DNA of 64,000 bases from positions 248,001 to 312,000 of the forward strand of contig OZ242021.1 in NCBI GenBank assembly GCA_965204925.1, given 5' to 3'. This DNA comes from G963663315 sp965204925 (GTDB lineage Bacteria; Pseudomonadota; Gammaproteobacteria; Arenicellales; Poriferihabitantaceae). The notes below the pieces were generated by a model that was given only the letters and a program-made list of their open reading frames with translations, searched no databases and was not told the DNA's origin. The translations under genes were made by a program, and so were the position numbers. Position 1 is the stretch's first letter. Each line of letters begins with the position of its first letter. Of the stretch, positions 1 through 8,707 are shown piece by piece.

Positions 1-613
1 GGCGAACCGTCATGCTGCGGGACATCCCGGCAAAGTCTGCCGGAGACAACCCCATCATGGTGCTGCCATTGGTATCGAAACTTAAAGTACAGACTATAGG
101 CAGATTGGTTGTACTGGCTCCCGCCAGCGCTGCAACCACTTCTTCCCTGGAAGACATGGTTTCAACCCAGAGCAGGTCTACGCCTCCCTGCGCAAGCGCC
201 TGGGCCTGCTCCGTGAATACAGAAGTGGCGGCAGCCATGGTCAACGAGCCCAGGTTTTCAAAAAGCTCTCCCGTTGGACCAACCGAACCGGCTACAAGTA
301 CATCCTTTTGCCCGGCATCAACCACAGACCTTGCCAATTGTGCAGCTTTGAGATTGAGTTCCCGAACCCGCTCCTCGCTGCCATGCAGTTCCAATCGATA
401 GTAGTTTCCGCCAAAACTGTTGGTCAGAATGATGTCGGATCCGGCATCCACGAAATCCTGATGAAGTTTCGTGATGCGCTCCGGGTGGTCAGCATTCCAC
501 AGTTCCGGGCAAGCCCCGGTCTCCAGCCCCATTTCAAACAGGCTGGTTCCGGTCGCGCCGTCCGCCAGCAGGAAGGCGTGTTGCGCAATCATGGTTTTCA
601 GGGTGGTCGGCAT
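1..613 (-). CDS. homocysteine S-methyltransferase family protein (5' part; gene continues off the left edge)
   Basis: The first 204 codons are present. The start is the ATG at 613, giving MPTTLKTMIAQHAFLLADGA. The N-terminal barrel motifs of the homocysteine S-methyltransferase family are visible: LLADGATGTSLFEMG near residue 15, ILTNSFGGN near 70 and AGSVGPTGELFE near 115. These enzymes move a methyl group from betaine, S-methylmethionine or methyltetrahydrofolate to homocysteine to make methionine. The Zn-binding cysteines of the family lie in the C-terminal half, outside the window, so neither activity nor methyl donor can be checked. A betaine donor would fit the MttB/dimethylglycine-dehydrogenase-like genes at 42-46 kb, but this is inference and the genes are 42 kb apart. 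Confidence 0.85.
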   Translation of the reverse strand, partial: MPTTLKTMIAQHAFLLADGATGTSLFEMGLETGACPELWNADHPERITKLHQDFVDAGSDIILTNSFGGNYYRLELHGSEERVRELNLKAAQLARSVVDAGQKDVLVAGSVGPTGELFENLGSLTMAAATSVFTEQAQALAQGGVDLLWVETMSSREEVVAALAGASTTNLPIVCTLSFDTNGSTMMGLSPADFAGMSRSMTVR

Positions 614-1039
614 AATGGGTTTCCGATGGTTGGGTCAGGTTAGTCATCTCATCGAAAACCACGGGGAAACACCGCTGCAAGATCGCGTCACGCCCTGCAT
701 CCGTTATTCTATCTGAACAATCTGATGTTGCGTAGACACTCATCTCTGGATTAATGTCGCTCCGACAGTACTCGGGGAGTTGGCACCGTCTCGAAGTGGT
801 TAGCTCCGAAGGTTGCCCCAGCGTCGAAGGGCCCTTCCCTCAGCTGGTCTCGATGAGTTGTATTACCCTGTCAATAATAGCGCCTGGGCTCTGGCGGTGT
901 CAATCAAAATGGACCCCGGGTTCCTCTCCCCGGCTTTGAAAATGATTGTGGACGAACAGTATGCGGCATATCCGGAAGATCAGGTTACAATTACAAACAG
1001 GGCCTGTGATCAAAACAGTACCGTTTCAGGAGTTAAGGA
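614..1039. other. 426-bp intergenic region, no gene recognised
   Basis: This gap separates two divergent genes, so both promoters should lie in it. Short frames occur on both strands but have no recognisable product or good ribosome-binding site. A TAGAAT -10-like hexamer is readable on the minus strand around 708-713 (plus-strand ATTCTA) without a convincing -35. AGGAG at 1028-1032 is the ribosome-binding site of the downstream ferredoxin gene. I see no RNA gene or repeat. Confidence 0.5.
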
Positions 1040-1441
1040 ATGAACAAAGATGTACGCCGGGCGCAGAATCGCCGCAAATATCTCGCACAAGCGGTCAAGG
1101 ACTTGCAGATAGGGCGGATTCAACGCCACATATTCTTATGCTGCGACCAGAGCAAGCCCAAGTGTTCACCACGGGACAAGAGCCTTGAATCCTGGGTTTT
1201 TCTGAAAAGCCGGCTGCGCGAACTGGGCCTGGTAAAAGAGGGCGGGGTTTATCGAACGAAAGCGAACTGCCTGCAGATCTGCGCGCACGGGCCGGTTGCC
1301 GTGGTTTACCCGGAAGGGGTCTGGTACCACTCGTGTACGCCGGAAACGCTGGAGAGAATCATCCGGGAACATCTGATCGGAGGTCAGTCGGTGGACGAGT
1401 TTGTGTTCGCCGCGCACCCCCTGCCCGTTAGCGATTACTGA
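1040..1441 (+). CDS. thioredoxin-like [2Fe-2S] ferredoxin domain protein
   Basis: This is a 133-residue soluble protein with the thioredoxin-like [2Fe-2S] ferredoxin layout. A first cysteine cluster (HIFLCCDQSKPKC, residues 31-43) is followed by the second motif ANCLQICAHGPVAVVYPEG (about 71-89), where NCL..C..GP is typical. It ends in an acidic, hydrophobic helix. Family members carry a [2Fe-2S] cluster and act as small electron carriers; no partner oxidoreductase adjoins it here. The start has AGGAG and TAAGGA just upstream. It is a single gene, converging on glmM with a 26-bp gap. Confidence 0.8.
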   Translation: MNKDVRRAQNRRKYLAQAVKDLQIGRIQRHIFLCCDQSKPKCSPRDKSLESWVFLKSRLRELGLVKEGGVYRTKANCLQICAHGPVAVVYPEGVWYHSCTPETLERIIREHLIGGQSVDEFVFAAHPLPVSDY

Positions 1442-1467
1442 GATTCGGGACGCAGGAAAACGACCGG

Positions 1468-2817
1468 TTATTCTGCCGCTGCGGCCGCTACCGCTGCGGC
1501 TATCTGCCCGGCCAGCAGTTGTACCTGCCGGGCATCCATCCCTTCCGCCATGACCCGCAATACGGATTCTGTCCCGGAAGGCCTGAGTACAACACGGCCG
1601 CTTCGATTCAACTGCGCTTGTGCATCGGTGACCGCCTCACACACTTGCTTGTGAGAGGCCAACGCATGCCGGTCGGCATTGCCGATCGGAACATTGATTA
1701 TGCGCTGCGGATAGATGTGCATGCCGCCTGCCAACTGATGCAGGGATTGACCGGTTTCCACCATTACCTCAAGCACTTCCAATGCCGCTACAATACCGTC
1801 ACCGGTCGTGGACTTGTCCAGACAGATGATATGCCCGGAGGTCTCCCCGCCCAGGTTCCAGTTTCGCTGGACCAGCGCCTCACAGATATAGCGGTCGCCC
1901 ACCCGGGTGCGCAGGAAAGGAATGGACATGGCCTGAAGTGCATGTTCGAGTCCAAGATTGGTCATCGACGTACCCGCTACACCGCCCGCCAGCCGTTGTG
2001 TGGATTTACGATGCCTGGCAAGGATATAGAGAATCTGGTCGCCGTCAACGGTATTGCCGTCGCTGTCTGCCAATAACACCCGATCTGCATCCCCATCAAG
2101 GGCAACCCCGATATCGGCGCCCGCTTCCCTGACCGTAGTTTTTACCAGATTCATATCAGTGGAGCCGCAATGGTGATTGATGTTGAAACCATCCGGATCA
2201 TTGGCAACGGCAATGACATTCGCTCCCAACTCTGTGAACACCCGCGGCGCCGCCTTGTATGCCGCGCCATTGGCGCAATCAATCACAATTCGCAGGCCGG
2301 ACAACGACCTGGAACGACCGAATGTACTCTTGCAATGTTCGATGTATCCGTCCTGGGCGTCTGCAAACCTTTTGGCCTTACCCAACTGCACAGAAGGAAC
2401 ACAGACCTGTGGTTGGCCCATCATTTCATCAATTTGTGCGATCAGGCCATCATCCAGCTTGGCGCCGTCCGGTGAAAAAAATTTTATTCCGTTATCGTGA
2501 AATGGATTGTGGGAGGCGCTGATCATGACGCCGGTACAGGCTCTGGCGGTACGGGTAAGCCATGCCACGCCGGGTGTCGGCATGGGCCCGATCAGGGAAA
2601 CATCGACTCCGGCCGATGAGAACCCGGCTTCAAGGGCCGATTCCAGCAGATAACCTGAAACGCGGGTATCCTTGCCGATCAATACTTCATTGCCTTTGCC
2701 CGTATTTATAAAGACCCGCCCCGCCGCCCAGCCCAGCTTCATCACAGTAGCGGGAGTAACCGGTTCTTCTCCAACGCGCCCCCTGACACCGTCCGTGCCG
2801 AAAAGCGAACCGCTCAT
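1468..2817 (-). CDS. glmM: phosphoglucosamine mutase GlmM
   Basis: GlmM interconverts glucosamine-6-phosphate and glucosamine-1-phosphate on the way to UDP-GlcNAc, feeding peptidoglycan and LPS. Visible are LFGTDGVRG at the N terminus, the phospho-serine loop MISASHNPFHDNG near residue 100, the metal loop DGDADR near 240, and the C-terminal phosphate-binding RPSGTESVLRVMAEG. I use the ATG at 2817 (449 residues); a TTG four codons upstream is possible. It follows ftsH by 18 bp. In E. coli folP lies between ftsH and glmM and secG follows; both are absent here. The C terminus ends in an alanine-rich stretch. Confidence 0.97.
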   Translation of the reverse strand: MSGSLFGTDGVRGRVGEEPVTPATVMKLGWAAGRVFINTGKGNEVLIGKDTRVSGYLLESALEAGFSSAGVDVSLIGPMPTPGVAWLTRTARACTGVMISASHNPFHDNGIKFFSPDGAKLDDGLIAQIDEMMGQPQVCVPSVQLGKAKRFADAQDGYIEHCKSTFGRSRSLSGLRIVIDCANGAAYKAAPRVFTELGANVIAVANDPDGFNINHHCGSTDMNLVKTTVREAGADIGVALDGDADRVLLADSDGNTVDGDQILYILARHRKSTQRLAGGVAGTSMTNLGLEHALQAMSIPFLRTRVGDRYICEALVQRNWNLGGETSGHIICLDKSTTGDGIVAALEVLEVMVETGQSLHQLAGGMHIYPQRIINVPIGNADRHALASHKQVCEAVTDAQAQLNRSGRVVLRPSGTESVLRVMAEGMDARQVQLLAGQIAAAVAAAAAE

Positions 2818-2835
2818 GTCCCCCGGCAACCGGAT

Positions 2836-4755
2836 TTAATTGAGGCTGTCCGGACTTGGCAGGTCCAGGTCGGACTCATCCAGCAAGGTATCGTTATCGG
2901 GCCTGGAGCCCGAAGACGGGGGCTTTTCCGGCCGAGCCTGGGGAGGCGTCGGGTCCTTGCCCGCCATAATCTCGTCCACCTGGCCGGAATCCAGAGTTTC
3001 CCATTCCAGCAAGCACTTCGCCATGACTTCGATTTTGCTCCTGTTGTCTTCTACGATGGAGCGCGCCCGACCATATTGTTCCACGATGATTCGGGAAACT
3101 TCCTGTTCCACCTTCTCTGCGGTCTCCGGACTGACATTACGCTGGGTGGACATCTCCCGTCCCAGAAAAACCTCACTGTGATTGTCGCCGTATACCCGCG
3201 GTCCAAGCGTATCACTCATACCCCAGCGCGATACCATGTTCTGAGCCAGTTGGGTGGCCTGCTCGAAATCATTGGAAGCGCCGGTCGTCATCTGGTTCAT
3301 GAATACTTCTTCGGCGATCCGCCCACCCATCAACACGGCAATCCTGGCGAACAGGTATTCCCGATTATGGCTGTAACGGTCCTCTGCCGGCAGCTGCATC
3401 GTCACTCCGAGCGCCCGCCCCCGCGGGATAATGGTGACTTTATGGACCGGGTCCGTATACTCGGACAACACTTTCGCGACAACCGTGTGTCCTGATTCAT
3501 GATAGGCGGTATTGCGGCGTTCCTCTTCGGGCATGACAATCGAGCGGCGCTCAACCCCCATCAAGACCTTATCCTTGGCCTTTTCAAACTGCTCCATGTT
3601 GACCACCTTCCTGTTTTCGCGGGCGGCGAACAAGGCGGCTTCGTTGATGAGATTGGCCAGATCCGCCCCGGAGAAGCCGGGTGTGCCGCGGGCAATGATC
3701 GCAGGGTCTATGTCGTTAGCCAGGGGCACCTTCTTCATGTGCACTTTCAGAATCGCTTCCCTGCCCCTGATATCGGGAAGTGGCACAGTCACCTGGCGGT
3801 CGAACCGCCCCGGGCGCAACAAGGCCGGGTCAAGCACATCCGGGCGGTTGGTCGCGGCAATGACGATAACCCCTTCACCGGCGTCAAAGCCATCCATTTC
3901 CACCAGCAGCTGGTTCAGGGTCTGTTCACGCTCGTCATGGCCGCCGCCCAGACCAGCTCCCCTCTGTCGACCGACCGCGTCGATCTCATCAATAAAAATG
4001 ATGCAGGGAGCATGCTTCTTGGCCTGTTCAAACATGTCCCGCACTCTTGAGGCGCCGACACCGACAAACATTTCCACGAAATCCGAGCCGGATATCGTAA
4101 AGAACGGAACCTTCGCTTCTCCGGCGATCGCTTTGGCCAGCAATGTCTTGCCCGTACCCGGACTCCCGGTCATCAAAACACCGCGGGGTATGCGTCCACC
4201 GAGCTTCCTGAAGCGGGACGGGTCTTTCAAAAACTCAACCAGTTCCTCAACCTCCTCTTTGGCCTCATCAACGCCGGCCACATCCTCAAACGTGATCTGG
4301 TTCTTATCCTCGGTCAGCATCCTGGCCTTGCTCTTGCCGAAACTCAAGGCGCCGCCGCGTCCACCGCCCTGCATTTGCCTCATGAAGAATATCCATACCC
4401 CGATCAAAAGAAGGATCGGAAACGAACTGATCAACAGGTGCATCAGTATTGAGGTTTCTTCTTTTTTCTTCGCCTTGATGTCAACTTTGTTGGAGACCAG
4501 ATCATCAACGAGCTTGGGATCATCGGGCGCATAGGTGACAAACGTTTCACCACGATGGGTTGTACCGCGAATGGTCATCGTCTCATTGTCGATCTCTACT
4601 GCCGACACATTCCCCTGCCTGACCTGATCAAGGAATGTCGAGTAGACAATCTCGTTACTTGAGCTACCCCCTGTATTGGTGAAGTTATTGAAAACCGACA
4701 TCAATACCATGGCAATCATCAACCACAACAGTATATTTTTCGTCATATTGGGCAA
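2836..4755 (-). CDS. ftsH: ATP-dependent zinc metalloprotease FtsH
   Basis: A 639-residue membrane-anchored AAA+ protease that degrades misassembled membrane proteins and short-lived regulators. It has an N-terminal TM segment (about 8-24), a periplasmic domain, a second TM (about 105-123), Walker A GSPGTGKT (second residue S rather than the usual P), Walker B IIFIDEIDAVG, the second region of homology ending in LLRPGRFDRQ, and the zinc motif HESGH. The tail is proline- and acid-rich. It lies between rlmE and glmM on the same strand, the usual rlmE-ftsH pairing. Confidence 0.98.
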   Translation of the reverse strand: MPNMTKNILLWLMIAMVLMSVFNNFTNTGGSSSNEIVYSTFLDQVRQGNVSAVEIDNETMTIRGTTHRGETFVTYAPDDPKLVDDLVSNKVDIKAKKKEETSILMHLLISSFPILLLIGVWIFFMRQMQGGGRGGALSFGKSKARMLTEDKNQITFEDVAGVDEAKEEVEELVEFLKDPSRFRKLGGRIPRGVLMTGSPGTGKTLLAKAIAGEAKVPFFTISGSDFVEMFVGVGASRVRDMFEQAKKHAPCIIFIDEIDAVGRQRGAGLGGGHDEREQTLNQLLVEMDGFDAGEGVIVIAATNRPDVLDPALLRPGRFDRQVTVPLPDIRGREAILKVHMKKVPLANDIDPAIIARGTPGFSGADLANLINEAALFAARENRKVVNMEQFEKAKDKVLMGVERRSIVMPEEERRNTAYHESGHTVVAKVLSEYTDPVHKVTIIPRGRALGVTMQLPAEDRYSHNREYLFARIAVLMGGRIAEEVFMNQMTTGASNDFEQATQLAQNMVSRWGMSDTLGPRVYGDNHSEVFLGREMSTQRNVSPETAEKVEQEVSRIIVEQYGRARSIVEDNRSKIEVMAKCLLEWETLDSGQVDEIMAGKDPTPPQARPEKPPSSGSRPDNDTLLDESDLDLPSPDSLN

Positions 4756-4835
4756 CTCATACTCTCCAGATAAAATCCACTCTTTGTCGATATTATTCTC
4801 ATTATACGGTATAGACCGTAAAAAACATTACAGAA

Positions 4836-5438
4836 TCAATCAGCAATCGTTCGTGCCCGGAATCCACGGGCTACCAGGTAAATCTCTCTGGATTGTGAGC
4901 GCGAAGCCGCGGGTTTCACGATCCGTACACTGTCAAAACAGGCTTCGTACTGTTTCCTGATCGAATTCGACATCTCACCTTCAAACATCTTGCTTACCAG
5001 ATTTCCCTGCCGATTCAGGGTACTCTTGCAAAAATCCAGGGTCGAGCAATGCAGTCGTTCGGCGTTGGCCTGATCCGTGATGCGTATACCCGTAATATTG
5101 GGGGCCATATCGGATAATACAAGGTCAATTCGACAATGGGGGAAACATTGGCCGATTTTCTGCCGAATAGCCGGTTCGGTAAAATCACCCTGGATGAATT
5201 GTACCTTGTCCAGCTCTTGCATGGGCAGGAGGTCGACCCCGACGATCCGGTTGTCGCATGATACACGGCTCGCGGCATATTGCGACCAGCTTCCCGGCGC
5301 ACAGCCGAGATCGACAATGCGGGTATCAGGTTTGATCAGATCGTATTTACCGTCGATCTGCTCCAGTTTGAAGGCGGAACGCGCCCGCAAACCCTGGTCT
5401 CGGGCCCGTCTGACAAAGACATCGCGATTCTGCCGCAT
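4836..5438 (-). CDS. rlmE: 23S rRNA 2'-O-uridine methyltransferase RlmE (FtsJ/RrmJ)
   Basis: RlmE methylates U2552 in the A-loop of 23S rRNA late in 50S assembly. The SAM-binding motif VDLGCAPGSWSQ is at residues 43-54. The family's K-D-K-E catalytic tetrad can be placed: K in RSAFKLEQ, D in VLSDMAPN, K in LVSKMFEG, and E in SREIYLVARGF. The 200-residue ATG form is slightly shorter at the N terminus than E. coli RlmE. Upstream codons stay open for about 40 residues without ATG, GTG or TTG, so this start is the best available. It lies directly behind the ribosomal cluster, 95 bp after rplQ. Confidence 0.95.
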   Translation of the reverse strand: MRQNRDVFVRRARDQGLRARSAFKLEQIDGKYDLIKPDTRIVDLGCAPGSWSQYAASRVSCDNRIVGVDLLPMQELDKVQFIQGDFTEPAIRQKIGQCFPHCRIDLVLSDMAPNITGIRITDQANAERLHCSTLDFCKSTLNRQGNLVSKMFEGEMSNSIRKQYEACFDSVRIVKPAASRSQSREIYLVARGFRARTIAD

Positions 5439-5533
5439 TGCCCAGTCGCCGGATTTCCGGCGTCCGCCGCGCGGCGTCCGCGAGCCCTCCCTGTACTTCG
5501 GAAAATGCGGATTACGCAGTGGAATCAGCCGCC

Positions 5534-5917
5534 TTACGTTTCGTCTTTTCCGTTCACGTGGTCGCGGTCAACCAATTGCACATAAGCCATTGGCGCATTA
5601 TCACCCAATCTGAATCCGCATTTCAGGATTCTCAGGTATCCACCCGGACGCTGTTTGAAATGAGGTCCGATATCATCGAACAATTTGACCACCATTTTAC
5701 GGTTGCGCAATCGTGCAAAAGCCAAACGACGGTTGGCTACAGTGGAGGTTTTAGCCAGCGTAATGAGGGGTTCGGCAAATCTTCGCAGTTCTTTCGCCTT
5801 CGGTACAGTGGTCCTGATCTGCTCATGCAGAAACAACGAGTTAGCCATGTTGCTGAACATGGCTTTACGGTGCGATGAGGTTCGCCCCAGGCTTCGCCCC
5901 GCTTTTCTGTGGCGCAT
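5534..5917 (-). CDS. rplQ: 50S ribosomal protein L17
   Basis: 127 residues starting MRHRKAGRSLGRTSSHRKAM, the L17 signature, which binds domain III of 23S rRNA near the exit tunnel. It is the last gene of the alpha cluster, two bases after rpoA. In many gammaproteobacteria the operon ends here; in this genome rlmE-ftsH-glmM follow on the same strand. Confidence 0.98.
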   Translation of the reverse strand: MRHRKAGRSLGRTSSHRKAMFSNMANSLFLHEQIRTTVPKAKELRRFAEPLITLAKTSTVANRRLAFARLRNRKMVVKLFDDIGPHFKQRPGGYLRILKCGFRLGDNAPMAYVQLVDRDHVNGKDET

Positions 5918-5919
5918 TT

Positions 5920-6960
5920 CTATTCCACTCCCATTATGGTGCCTTTATCTTCTTCGCCTTGTTCATCCCGTTGGTTTTCCTTGAACAGAGACGCCGGCGG
6001 CCAGTTTTCGATTTTCGAGCCCAGCACAAGCCCCCGTTGTGCGAGCACCTCCCTGATCTCGGTAAGGGACTTCTTGCCAAGATTGGGAGTTTTCAACAGT
6101 TCTGTTTCCGTGCGGCTGACCAGATCGCCGATATAGTAGATGTTTTCCGCTTTCAGGCAATTGGCGGAACGTACGGTCAACTCAAGATCATCCACTGTTC
6201 TCATGAGTACCGCATCGATTTGCGGTTTTTCCTCTTCCATGCTCTGCACCATTGACTCTTCCAGGTTCACAAAAACAGCTATCTGGTCATGCAATATGGT
6301 AGCCGCCCTCTTTACCGCGACTTCCGGATCGATAGAACCGTTCGATTCAATTTCCAGCACCAACCGATCGAGGTCGGTCAGTTGCTCGACCCTGGCGTCT
6401 TCCACGGCATAGGCAATTCGTGTGATCGGGCTGAATGAAGCATCCAGATGGAGCGCTCCCACTCCGCGCGATACATCCGAATCCCTAAGCCGGCTCTCGG
6501 CAGTCTGGTAGCCACGCCCCCGGCAAATCGTGATATCCATGTCGAGTTCGGCGTCCTTTGACAACGTAGCGATAACATGATCCGGATCAACCAGCTCAAT
6601 ATCATCATCCAGCCGAATATCAACCGCTGTCGCCACACCGGGGCCTTTTTTCCGTAGCGGGACAACAGCCTTGTTGCGAGTGTGCATGATCACAGGCAGG
6701 GATTTCAGGTTCATGAGGATGTCTATCACGTCTTCCTGCACCCCTTCGAGGGTGGAATACTCATGCAGCACACCCTCAATCCGGACCTCGGTAACGGCAC
6801 AGCCCGGCATTGACGACAGCATGATTCTTCGGAGCGCATTACCAAGAGTGTGACCGAATCCGCGTTCAAGAGGCTCAATGGTAATTCTCGAATGCCGGGT
6901 ATCAATGGTCCTGGCTTCCACCAGACGGGGGCTGAGAAACTCTATAGTAGGATCCGGCAT
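5920..6960 (-). CDS. rpoA: DNA-directed RNA polymerase alpha subunit
   Basis: 346 residues, slightly longer than the 329 of E. coli. The N-terminal dimerisation domain includes FGHTLGNALRRIMLSSMPG. The C-terminal domain has the helix-hairpin-helix LLKTPNLGKKSLTEIREVL used for UP-element and activator contacts. The extra length is an acidic tail after the C-terminal domain. It sits between rpsD and rplQ as in the standard alpha operon. Confidence 0.98.
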   Translation of the reverse strand: MPDPTIEFLSPRLVEARTIDTRHSRITIEPLERGFGHTLGNALRRIMLSSMPGCAVTEVRIEGVLHEYSTLEGVQEDVIDILMNLKSLPVIMHTRNKAVVPLRKKGPGVATAVDIRLDDDIELVDPDHVIATLSKDAELDMDITICRGRGYQTAESRLRDSDVSRGVGALHLDASFSPITRIAYAVEDARVEQLTDLDRLVLEIESNGSIDPEVAVKRAATILHDQIAVFVNLEESMVQSMEEEKPQIDAVLMRTVDDLELTVRSANCLKAENIYYIGDLVSRTETELLKTPNLGKKSLTEIREVLAQRGLVLGSKIENWPPASLFKENQRDEQGEEDKGTIMGVE

Positions 6961-7011
6961 CAGTTTTCCTCGTGATTGAAACGAAGTTTCATGAAAAAAT
7001 TGTGGGATGGC

Positions 7012-7632
7012 TTATTTGGAATAAAGCGCTACAACGAGAGCTTCATTAATGTCCGGCGACAAGTCGGATCTTTCGGGAAGCATTTTATATACTCCCTTCA
7101 CTGCAACAGGATCGGAGTCGACCCAGGACGCCACTCCGATTTGCTCTGCTATCTCCAGCGCCGCGATGATCCGCAGTTGCTTCTTGCTCTTCTCCACTAC
7201 CTCGATTTCATCACCCGGTTTTACCTGGCAGGAAGGCACATTGACCTTTACCTTGTTAACCATGATGCACTTGTGGCTGACCAGTTGACGCGCCTCGGCG
7301 CGAGTCACCCCGAATCCCAACCGATAGACCACGTTATCCAGTCTGCTTTCGAGCAGTTGCAACAAATTCAGGCCGGTAGAGCCCGGAATCCGCGCTGCCG
7401 TCCTGTAGTAGTTTCTGAATTGCTTTTCCAGTACCCCATACATGCGGCGCAGCTTCTGTTTCTCTCTCAACTGGGCGCCATACACGGTGCTTCTCGGGCG
7501 GCGTCCGGCTTTTGCTCTGGGGACACTATCGAACTTGCACTTCGAGTCGATCGTTCTGACCGGACTTTTCAGGAACAGATCCGTCCCTTCACGACGCGCC
7601 AGTTTGCACGTTGGACCAGTATACCTTGCCAT
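7012..7632 (-). CDS. rpsD: 30S ribosomal protein S4
   Basis: 206 residues, the usual S4 length. It has the N-terminal KLARREGTDLFLKS region and the S4 RNA-binding fold (LESRLDNVVYRLGFGVTRAEARQLVSH split around residue 100). S4 nucleates 30S assembly on 16S rRNA and in E. coli represses the alpha operon translationally; whether that control exists here is not visible. Only two cysteines occur near the N terminus, so the four-cysteine zinc site of some S4 proteins is absent. Confidence 0.98.
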   Translation of the reverse strand: MARYTGPTCKLARREGTDLFLKSPVRTIDSKCKFDSVPRAKAGRRPRSTVYGAQLREKQKLRRMYGVLEKQFRNYYRTAARIPGSTGLNLLQLLESRLDNVVYRLGFGVTRAEARQLVSHKCIMVNKVKVNVPSCQVKPGDEIEVVEKSKKQLRIIAALEIAEQIGVASWVDSDPVAVKGVYKMLPERSDLSPDINEALVVALYSK

Positions 7633-7670
7633 TCAACTTACCTGGATATTCAATCCGGATTACGGGGTTA

Positions 7671-8069
7671 CTAAACACGGCGCCGCTTGGGAGGGCGGCA
7701 ACCATTGTGTGGAATCGGAGTTATATCGGAAATGGAATGAATCTCGAACCCAAGCGCATTCAGCGCGCGAATGGCGGACTCGCGGCCCGGCCCCGGACCC
7801 TTGATTTTCACTTCCAACTGTTTCACACCCATTTCCTGGGCCCGCCTGCCACAGCTTTCGGCGGCAGTCTGTGCCGCAAACGGAGTACTTTTGCGCGACC
7901 CCCTGAACCCGGAATTACCGGCCGAGGCCCAACACAAGGTATCACCGTGCCGGTCGGAGATCGTAACGATCGTATTATTGAAAGTCGCATGGATATGCGC
8001 GACCCCCTCAGTGACATTCTTTCTGATTTTCATTTTTCCTTTGCGGCTCGCTGCGCTCGCTTTGACCAT
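7671..8069 (-). CDS. rpsK: 30S ribosomal protein S11
   Basis: 132 residues with VAHIHATFNNTIVTISD near the N terminus and the C-terminal ITPIPHNGCRPPKRRRV, both diagnostic of S11, a platform protein near the 3' end of 16S rRNA that contacts the mRNA path. It lies 38 bp downstream of rpsM and 38 bp upstream of rpsD. Confidence 0.98.
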   Translation of the reverse strand: MVKASAASRKGKMKIRKNVTEGVAHIHATFNNTIVTISDRHGDTLCWASAGNSGFRGSRKSTPFAAQTAAESCGRRAQEMGVKQLEVKIKGPGPGRESAIRALNALGFEIHSISDITPIPHNGCRPPKRRRV

Positions 8070-8108
8070 AGGTAATTTGCCTTTAGTAATTGCCCGGATA
8101 AATGGCCG

Positions 8109-8465
8109 TTATTTCTTGACCGCGCGGGGCGGTCCCTTTCTCGTCCGGGCATTGGTTTTCGTTCTTTGACCATGAACGGGAAGCCCTCTCCTGTGGCGCA
8201 GACCACGATAGCAGCCCAGGTCCATCAATCGCTTGATATTCATCGAAACCTCACGCCTGAGATCCCCCTCCACCTCATATTTGGCGACCTCTGTACGCAG
8301 GCGCTCGGCCTGCGCGTCAGTCAGGTTATTGGCCTTGCAGGCACGGTCAATGCGGGCGTCATCACAAATTTTCTGTGCCGTGCGACGGCCAATACCGTAA
8401 ATTGAGGTCAACCCAATCTCGATATGCTTATGGTTGGGTAAATTGATTCCAGCAATACGCGCCAT
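8109..8465 (-). CDS. rpsM: 30S ribosomal protein S13
   Basis: 118 residues beginning MARIAGINLPNHKHIEIGL and ending in the basic tail NARTRKGPPRAVKK, with the RGLRHRRGLPVHGQRTKTNA loop. S13 sits in the 30S head and contacts the P-site tRNA and the 50S bridge. It is the first gene of the alpha group, 101 bp after rpmJ. Confidence 0.98.
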   Translation of the reverse strand: MARIAGINLPNHKHIEIGLTSIYGIGRRTAQKICDDARIDRACKANNLTDAQAERLRTEVAKYEVEGDLRREVSMNIKRLMDLGCYRGLRHRRGLPVHGQRTKTNARTRKGPPRAVKK

Positions 8466-8566
8466 CTTATTCTCTATATCCGGTTGGCAACAGTTTCAGG
8501 GGCGGGTATTCTATCAAATTTTGCGGCTTCCGTCAATTTCGCAAGGCCGGTTCCTGACAGCCTGCG

Positions 8567-8680
8567 CTAGCCCTGACGCTGCTTGTGCCGATGGTTACTG
8601 CAAATCACACGGACAATGCGATTCCTGCGGATTATCTTGCAATTCCTGCAAATTTTCTTGACAGATGCCCTTACTTTCAT
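8567..8680 (-). CDS. rpmJ: 50S ribosomal protein L36
   Basis: A 37-codon gene read directly from the sequence: MKVRASVKKICRNCKIIRR followed by NRIVRVICSNHRHKQRQG and TAG. C11, C14, C27 and H32 form the zinc ribbon, so this is the zinc-binding (C+) form. It lies 27 bp after secY, its usual place between the spc and alpha operons. Confidence 0.95.
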   Translation of the reverse strand: MKVRASVKKICRNCKIIRRNRIVRVICSNHRHKQRQG

Positions 8681-8707
8681 TTTTCTCATTCTCCGAACAG
8701 TTCGGCA

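Noticed and set aside
905..945. CAAAATGGACCCCGGG-type sequence reminiscent of an insertion-sequence end
   Set aside because: Only a short resemblance; no inverted repeats or transposase frame in the 426-bp gap.
813..1043. Short open frame of 76 codons upstream of the ferredoxin gene
   Set aside because: No recognisable domain or good ribosome-binding site; it overlaps other short frames in a non-coding gap.
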